In this document: positions 6,422-9,513 of the stretch, in pieces | Layout of the letters: every line of letters starts with the position of its first letter | Numbering within the stretch: the first letter of the stretch is position 1 | Source: Oscillospiraceae bacterium | GTDB lineage: Bacteria > Bacillota_A > Clostridia > Oscillospirales > Oscillospiraceae | NCBI GenBank assembly: GCA_017939025.1 | Contig: JAGBAI010000151.1 | Location: forward strand, 1-9,513 | DNA: 9,513 nucleotides | Direction: 5' to 3' | Translations under genes and position numbers: made by a program | Notes under the pieces: generated by a model | Told to the model about the DNA's origin: nothing | What the model saw: the letters and a program-made list of their open reading frames with translations, nothing else | The model's database searches: none

Positions 6422-6454
6422 AAAAAAGACCAGCTCAATTGAACTGGTCTTTTT
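6422..6454 (-). terminator. Terminator of the tRNA operon
   Basis: AAAAAGACCAG (6423-6433) pairs with CTGGTCTTTTT (6444-6454), with an inner TCAATTGA in the loop. On the minus strand the hairpin ends in six T (6427-6422). It follows the tRNA-Tyr CCA end almost directly. Confidence 0.88.
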
Positions 6455-6455
6455 G

Positions 6456-6540
6456 TGGTGGGGGAGGACGGATTCGAACCATCGAAGCGAAACGCAGCAG
6501 ATTTACAGTCTGTCCCCTTTGGCCACTCGGGAACTCCCCC
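6456..6540 (-). tRNA. tRNA-Tyr (anticodon GTA)
   Basis: An 85-nt class II tRNA. The acceptor stem GGGGGAG (6540-6534) pairs with CTCCCCC (6466-6460), followed by discriminator A and an encoded CCA (6458-6456). The anticodon loop CTGTAAA contains GTA (6506-6504), the T-arm contains TTCGAAT, and there is a long variable arm as expected for bacterial tRNA-Tyr. Confidence 0.96.
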
Positions 6541-6559
6541 ATATGTACTTTCGGCTCAG

Positions 6560-6635
6560 TGGAGCCGGTAGACGGACTCGAACCCCCGACCTACTGATTA
6601 CAAATCAGTTGCTCTACCGACTGAGCTATACCGGC
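6560..6635 (-). tRNA. tRNA-Thr (anticodon TGT)
   Basis: A 76-nt class I tRNA. The acceptor stem GCCGGTA (6635-6629) pairs with TACCGGC (6570-6564), with discriminator T and encoded CCA (6562-6560). The anticodon stem ACTGA/TCAGT closes loop TTTGTAA with anticodon TGT (6602-6600). It lies 19 bases upstream of tRNA-Tyr in one transcript. Confidence 0.96.
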
Positions 6636-6655
6636 GTGCCGAACCGAACGAGAGT

Positions 6656-6683
6656 ATTATAGCACGAAGTCCGAAAAAGTCAA
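6656..6683 (-). promoter_or_regulatory. Promoter of the tRNA-Thr/tRNA-Tyr operon
   Basis: On the minus strand TTGACT (6683-6678), a 16-base spacer, then TATAAT (6661-6656) directly preceded by TGC, an extended -10. It ends about 20 nt upstream of tRNA-Thr. Confidence 0.85.
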
Positions 6684-6723
6684 GCACTTTTTTATCTTTT
6701 TTAAAAAATATTTTGGCAAAGGA

Positions 6724-6755
6724 AAAGCCCGTGATGTTTTCACATCACGGGCTTT
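6724..6755 (-). terminator. Terminator of the secreted-protein operon
   Basis: A 14-bp perfect stem (6755-6742 with 6737-6724) with a 4-nt loop. On the minus strand the second arm ends in TTT followed by T and CC. It begins 4 bases after the stop codon of the second secreted-protein gene. Confidence 0.85.
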
Positions 6756-6759
6756 GAAA

Positions 6760-7440
6760 TCACTCTTTTTCCACGGTGACGGTGTAGGTCTTGGTGGTGG
6801 TGCCGTTCTCGGCAGTGACCTTGACCTCAAAGGTGTTTGTGCCTTTCTTCAGCGTCAGATCATTGGGCAGTTCGATCTCTGCCTTGGCATCGAAGGAGAA
6901 TGCGGAGATTTTGGTTTTTTCCAGATCCTTCACCAGCAGCTTGCCCTCGTACTCGGTGACGTCCTTCTTGAAACTGGGGGACAGCTTGATACCGCTCATC
7001 CACAGAACGGTCAGATCGGCATTGTCCATAAACTTGTAGCCGCAGACGCAGGTGCCGTCAGACTGCATGGTGTGTTCCTGGAAGTGGTGCTTGGCTCCGC
7101 AGGTACAGCGGTAGAAGTGGCCGTCACGGTTGACAGTCCATTCGTACTCGTGGACATGGGCAGCAATGTAAATTTCCTCGCCGCCTTTGCCTTTGGTTAC
7201 CAGATCATCCAGAGCAATGCCCTTAACGGTGGAATAGGTGACTTTACCTTCATAAGTAACGACCTTGGAGCCGTCAGCAAAGGTATAGGTGGAAATGCAG
7301 GCACCGGTACCGGCCTGCTGGACATGGGTGGCGCTTTCGAAGTTTTCGACCTTCACGTTCTTGGATGCTGCGGATGCAGCCAGGGGCAGGGCACTGAGCA
7401 GCAGGATCAGCACCAGCAGAGCGGAAATGATACGTTTCAT
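6760..7440 (-). CDS. Secreted protein with His/Cys cluster and cadherin-like beta-sandwich (paralog 2)
   Basis: A 226-residue exported protein. Signal peptide: K-R at the start, a hydrophobic core to ~20, and A-A-S-A as a likely signal peptidase I site near 24-25. Residues ~25-94 are a short unrecognised region. Residues 95-133 hold H95 and H97, then W101, H108, C112-x-C114-G, H118/H119/H123 and C131-x-C133-G-Y-K: a zinc-ribbon-like pattern seen in exported proteins of gut Firmicutes. Residues ~143-225 resemble the cadherin-like beta-sandwich family (L-x-x-S-G-I-K-L-S-P-x-F at the start, Y-T-V-T-V at the end). There is no LPXTG or C-terminal anchor. RBS AAAGGAGT (7454-7447) precedes the ATG. 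It is the second gene of an operon, 27 bases after its paralog. Function unknown; adhesion or binding at the cell surface is a guess from the fold. Confidence 0.8.
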   Translation of the reverse strand: MKRIISALLVLILLLSALPLAASAASKNVKVENFESATHVQQAGTGACISTYTFADGSKVVTYEGKVTYSTVKGIALDDLVTKGKGGEEIYIAAHVHEYEWTVNRDGHFYRCTCGAKHHFQEHTMQSDGTCVCGYKFMDNADLTVLWMSGIKLSPSFKKDVTEYEGKLLVKDLEKTKISAFSFDAKAEIELPNDLTLKKGTNTFEVKVTAENGTTTKTYTVTVEKE

Positions 7441-7467
7441 AATGTTACTCCTTTGGATCCGTGTGAA

Positions 7468-8133
7468 TTACTTTTCAATGGTGACGGTGTAGGTGTTCTC
7501 AGTGCCAGTCTCGGAAGTGACCTTCAGCGTGATGGTATTGGTGCCGGACTTGAGGATCATATCGCCGGACACTTCCAGGTCAGCGTTTGCATCGTTGGTA
7601 AAAGCGGAAATGTTCACAGCTTCGGTATCCTTACTGAGCAGAGTAGCTTTGTACTCGGTGGTATCGGGATCAAAAGCGTTATCCAGTTTAACGCCGGAGA
7701 TCCACAGAACACACAGTGTGGCATCATCCATGTACTTGTAGCCACAGACACAGCGGCCGTCCACAGCATCCTTAATTTCGTCATGGGGGATAATATCACC
7801 CTTGCGCAGACCGCAGAAGCAGGCGAGGTAGTGACCCTCACGGCTGATTTCCCAGCCATAATCGTGATCATGGAGGGTGTAGTTGGTGATGACGGAATCG
7901 GAATCACCGGGGTTATACTGATCGGTGACCTGGACTTTGTAATCGGGGTTAGTGGATTCCAGAATCCAGTCCTTGCTGTTGTCATAAATCACATAGGTAC
8001 CATCCTCAAAGTGGTACTCGGTGGTGTCTCTGGTGATCAGACGCCAGGCCCAGTCTTCTGCAGCGGATGCGCCCATGGGGATAAGACACAGCAGCAGAGC
8101 CAGTACCAGCAGCAGGGAAAATGTCTTTTTCAT
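7468..8133 (-). CDS. Secreted protein with His/Cys cluster and cadherin-like beta-sandwich (paralog 1)
   Basis: A 221-residue exported protein, first gene of the operon. The signal peptide (residues 1-24, ending A-S-A) has C16 in its core, but without a lipobox, so it is not an obvious lipoprotein. Residues ~25-87 are acidic, Tyr/Asp-rich and unlike the same region of paralog 2. H88, H90, W94, H101, C105-x-C107-G, H117 and C128-x-C130-G-Y-K reproduce the His/Cys cluster. Residues ~138-220 are the same cadherin-like beta-sandwich, ending Y-T-V-T-I-E-K. Similarity to paralog 2 is clear from residue 88 onward and slight before it, so the pair arose by duplication followed by divergence or replacement of the N-terminal part. 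RBS AAAGGAGG (8149-8142) precedes the ATG. No function can be assigned. Confidence 0.8.
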   Translation of the reverse strand: MKKTFSLLLVLALLLCLIPMGASAAEDWAWRLITRDTTEYHFEDGTYVIYDNSKDWILESTNPDYKVQVTDQYNPGDSDSVITNYTLHDHDYGWEISREGHYLACFCGLRKGDIIPHDEIKDAVDGRCVCGYKYMDDATLCVLWISGVKLDNAFDPDTTEYKATLLSKDTEAVNISAFTNDANADLEVSGDMILKSGTNTITLKVTSETGTENTYTVTIEK

Positions 8134-8158
8134 TGCAGATTCCTCCTTTGGTTTTAGA

Positions 8159-8185
8159 AAGCGGCAGCCTCTCTTACTGCGGCTT
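8159..8185 (-). other. Imperfect hairpin in the leader of the secreted-protein operon
   Basis: AAGCGGCAG (8159-8167) and CTGCGGCTT (8177-8185) pair with one mismatch, in the ~80-nt leader between the inferred transcription start (~8214) and the RBS (8149-8142). It may only stabilise the mRNA. I see no known riboswitch in this leader. Confidence 0.35.
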
Positions 8186-8220
8186 CAGATACAGGGCATA
8201 CTACCCCATATATATATACT

Positions 8221-8249
8221 ATAATAAGGCTGGAATTGGTAAATGTCAA
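8221..8249 (-). promoter_or_regulatory. Promoter of the secreted-protein operon
   Basis: On the minus strand TTGACA (8249-8244), a 17-base spacer, then TATTAT (8226-8221). It is followed by an alternating TA run (8208-8217), so the initial transcribed region is very AT-rich. Transcription would start near 8214. Confidence 0.85.
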
Positions 8250-8296
8250 CAAGGATTTGCTAAGATTGCAATTTTGTCCACCTTTTACAGCAGGAA

Positions 8297-8324
8297 AAGC
8301 CCGGATGCTTTTGCATCCGGGCTT
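8297..8324 (-). terminator. Terminator of ileS
   Basis: A 12-bp perfect stem (8324-8313 with 8308-8297) with a 4-nt loop. On the minus strand it ends in TTTT followed by CC. It lies 84 bases after the ileS stop and before the promoter of the secreted-protein operon. Confidence 0.82.
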
Positions 8325-8408
8325 GGGCTATGCTGAGAATATAATGGCAAAATCGGCAGCACCACAGGTGGTGTTTTCCTGATTAAAGAAATGAATCAGG
8401 AGACAGCA

Positions 8409-9513
8409 TCAGATCTCTACTTCCAGCTTGGCGATAACAGCAGCGCAGCGCTTGCACAGGCCGTTCTCGTCGGCTTCCTCAGAGTGCATCCAGCAGCGGG
8501 GGCACTTGGTGCCCTTAGCCTCAGAGACACCGATGGTCAGCGCGGGGAAGTTGGTGCCGGTGGCTACCTCTGCACCCTCCTCGGGTGCGCTCCAGTCGCA
8601 GGCGGAGACGATGCAGACCTCAGCCAGGTTCACACCCTCACAGGCGGCCTTCAGAGCGGCATCCTGGGTCTCCAGGGTTACACGGGCCTCCAGAGCCTTA
8701 CCGATGCGCTTGTCGGCACGGGCCTTCTCCAGAACGCCGTTGACATCCTGGCGCAGCTTCATGATGGTAGCCCACTTTTCCATGGCAGTCTCATCCAGAG
8801 CGTAGGCAGCGAAGGATTCGGGCATCTGGTTCAGCAGGACATTCCGGGCATCATCCTCAGCACGATGGGGCATAGCCTGCCAGATCTCATCACAGGTGAA
8901 GGCCAGGATGGGAGCAAACAGCTTTGCCATGGCATCCAGGATCAGGAACAGGGCAGTCTGGGCAGAGCGGCGGCGGTTGCCGGCTGCCTCTTCGCAGTAC
9001 AGGCGGTCCTTCAGAATATCCAGATAGAAGCTGGACAGTTCAACGACACAGAAGTCGTTGATGGCATGGGTGACCACATGGAATTCATAACCGTTGTAGG
9101 ACTTGCGAACCAGCTTCACCAGTGCATCCAGCTTGGTCAGCACCCAGCGGTCCAGCTCTTCCATGTCTTCCACGGCCACCAGATTGTTGGGATCGAAGTC
9201 AGCCAGGTTGCCCAGGCAGTAGCGGGCAGTATTACGGAACTTCAGATAGTTCTGAGCCACCTGCTTGAAGATCTCCTTGGAGCAGCGGACGTCAGCATGA
9301 TAGTCAGAAGATGCTGCCCACAGGCGGACGATATCGGCACCAAAGTCCTTGATCAGGTCAGCAGGATCAACACCGTTGCCCAGGGACTTGTGCATGGCGC
9401 GGCCCTGGCCGTCCACGACCCAGCCGTGGGTCAGAACCTGCTTGAAGGGAGCACCCTGATCCAGTGCGCCGACGCTCGTCAGCAGGGAGGACTGGAACCA
9501 GCCGCGGTACTGG
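8409..9513 (-). CDS. ileS: Isoleucyl-tRNA synthetase, C-terminal part (5' end outside the window)
   Basis: A fragment of 367 residues; the family is about 900-1000, so roughly the last 40% is present. It charges tRNA-Ile with isoleucine in the cytosol. The fragment opens with Q-Y-R-G-W-F-Q-S-S-L-L, the conserved class I segment before the KMSKS loop. The loop itself reads A-M-H-K-S (residues 39-43), keeping the second lysine (K42) but not the first. The helical anticodon-binding domain follows (~69-290). The C-terminus carries a zinc ribbon, C337-P-R-C340-W and C353-K-R-C356. The stop is TGA at 8411-8409. The reading frame stays open to the right edge. Any T-box leader controlling it would be outside the window. 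Confidence 0.95.
   Translation of the reverse strand, partial: QYRGWFQSSLLTSVGALDQGAPFKQVLTHGWVVDGQGRAMHKSLGNGVDPADLIKDFGADIVRLWAASSDYHADVRCSKEIFKQVAQNYLKFRNTARYCLGNLADFDPNNLVAVEDMEELDRWVLTKLDALVKLVRKSYNGYEFHVVTHAINDFCVVELSSFYLDILKDRLYCEEAAGNRRRSAQTALFLILDAMAKLFAPILAFTCDEIWQAMPHRAEDDARNVLLNQMPESFAAYALDETAMEKWATIMKLRQDVNGVLEKARADKRIGKALEARVTLETQDAALKAACEGVNLAEVCIVSACDWSAPEEGAEVATGTNFPALTIGVSEAKGTKCPRCWMHSEEADENGLCKRCAAVIAKLEVEI

Noticed and set aside
6754..8157. Plus-strand frame of 467 codons spanning both secreted-protein genes, apparently with an internal repeat
   Set aside because: The repeat only mirrors the duplication of the two minus-strand genes, and both of those have RBS and signal peptides.
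1..9513. CRISPR array or phage genes
   Set aside because: No regularly spaced direct repeats and no phage, integrase or cas-like products were seen on either strand.

Overview
The window looks like chromosomal DNA from an anaerobic gut-type Firmicute, most likely of the Oscillospirales (Ruminococcaceae/Oscillospiraceae) part of Clostridia. The evidence is moderate GC, AAGGAGG-type ribosome binding sites, TTGACA/TATAAT promoters, tRNA genes with encoded CCA, and a clostridial-style isoleucyl-tRNA synthetase. The genus cannot be fixed from sequence alone. All six recognisable protein genes and both tRNAs lie on the minus strand, so the window is best read from right to left.

Right to left: the 3' two-fifths of ileS (8409-9513, entering from beyond the right edge) ends in a hairpin terminator. 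A strong promoter then drives a two-gene operon of small secreted paralogous proteins (8133-7468 and 7440-6760). Each has a signal peptide, a variable N-terminal part, a His/Cys cluster that looks zinc-binding, and a C-terminal cadherin-like beta-sandwich. After its terminator comes a tRNA operon (tRNA-Thr then tRNA-Tyr, 6635-6456) with its own promoter and terminator. Next, a perfect-consensus promoter drives an MBOAT O-acyltransferase gene with a TTG start (6298-4835), coupled to an SGNH-like partner gene (4825-3761). Together these resemble DltB/DltD or AlgI/AlgJ pairs that acylate cell-surface or secreted glycans.

The terminator of that operon overlaps the promoter of the next gene. That gene encodes a 440-residue one-component regulator (3624-2302) with an XRE-type DNA-binding domain, several membrane segments and an unrecognised C-terminal domain that is probably outside the cell. 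Its leader contains a 25-nt dyad. A separate promoter then drives a strongly codon-biased GH79 (heparanase/beta-glucuronidase-like) glycoside hydrolase without a signal peptide (2133-598), followed by its terminator (554-527).

The leftmost ~600 bases hold no convincing gene. Positions ~84-514 instead form a large imperfect inverted repeat: the two ends match each other in reverse complement, including two homologous subterminal hairpins. This looks like a non-autonomous, MITE-like or fold-back element lying between two hairpin terminators.

No single multi-gene system covers the window. The items most worth a second look are the fold-back element, the two-gene secreted-protein operon, the membrane-spanning regulator with its overlapping terminator/promoter and leader dyad, and the cytosolic GH79 enzyme.
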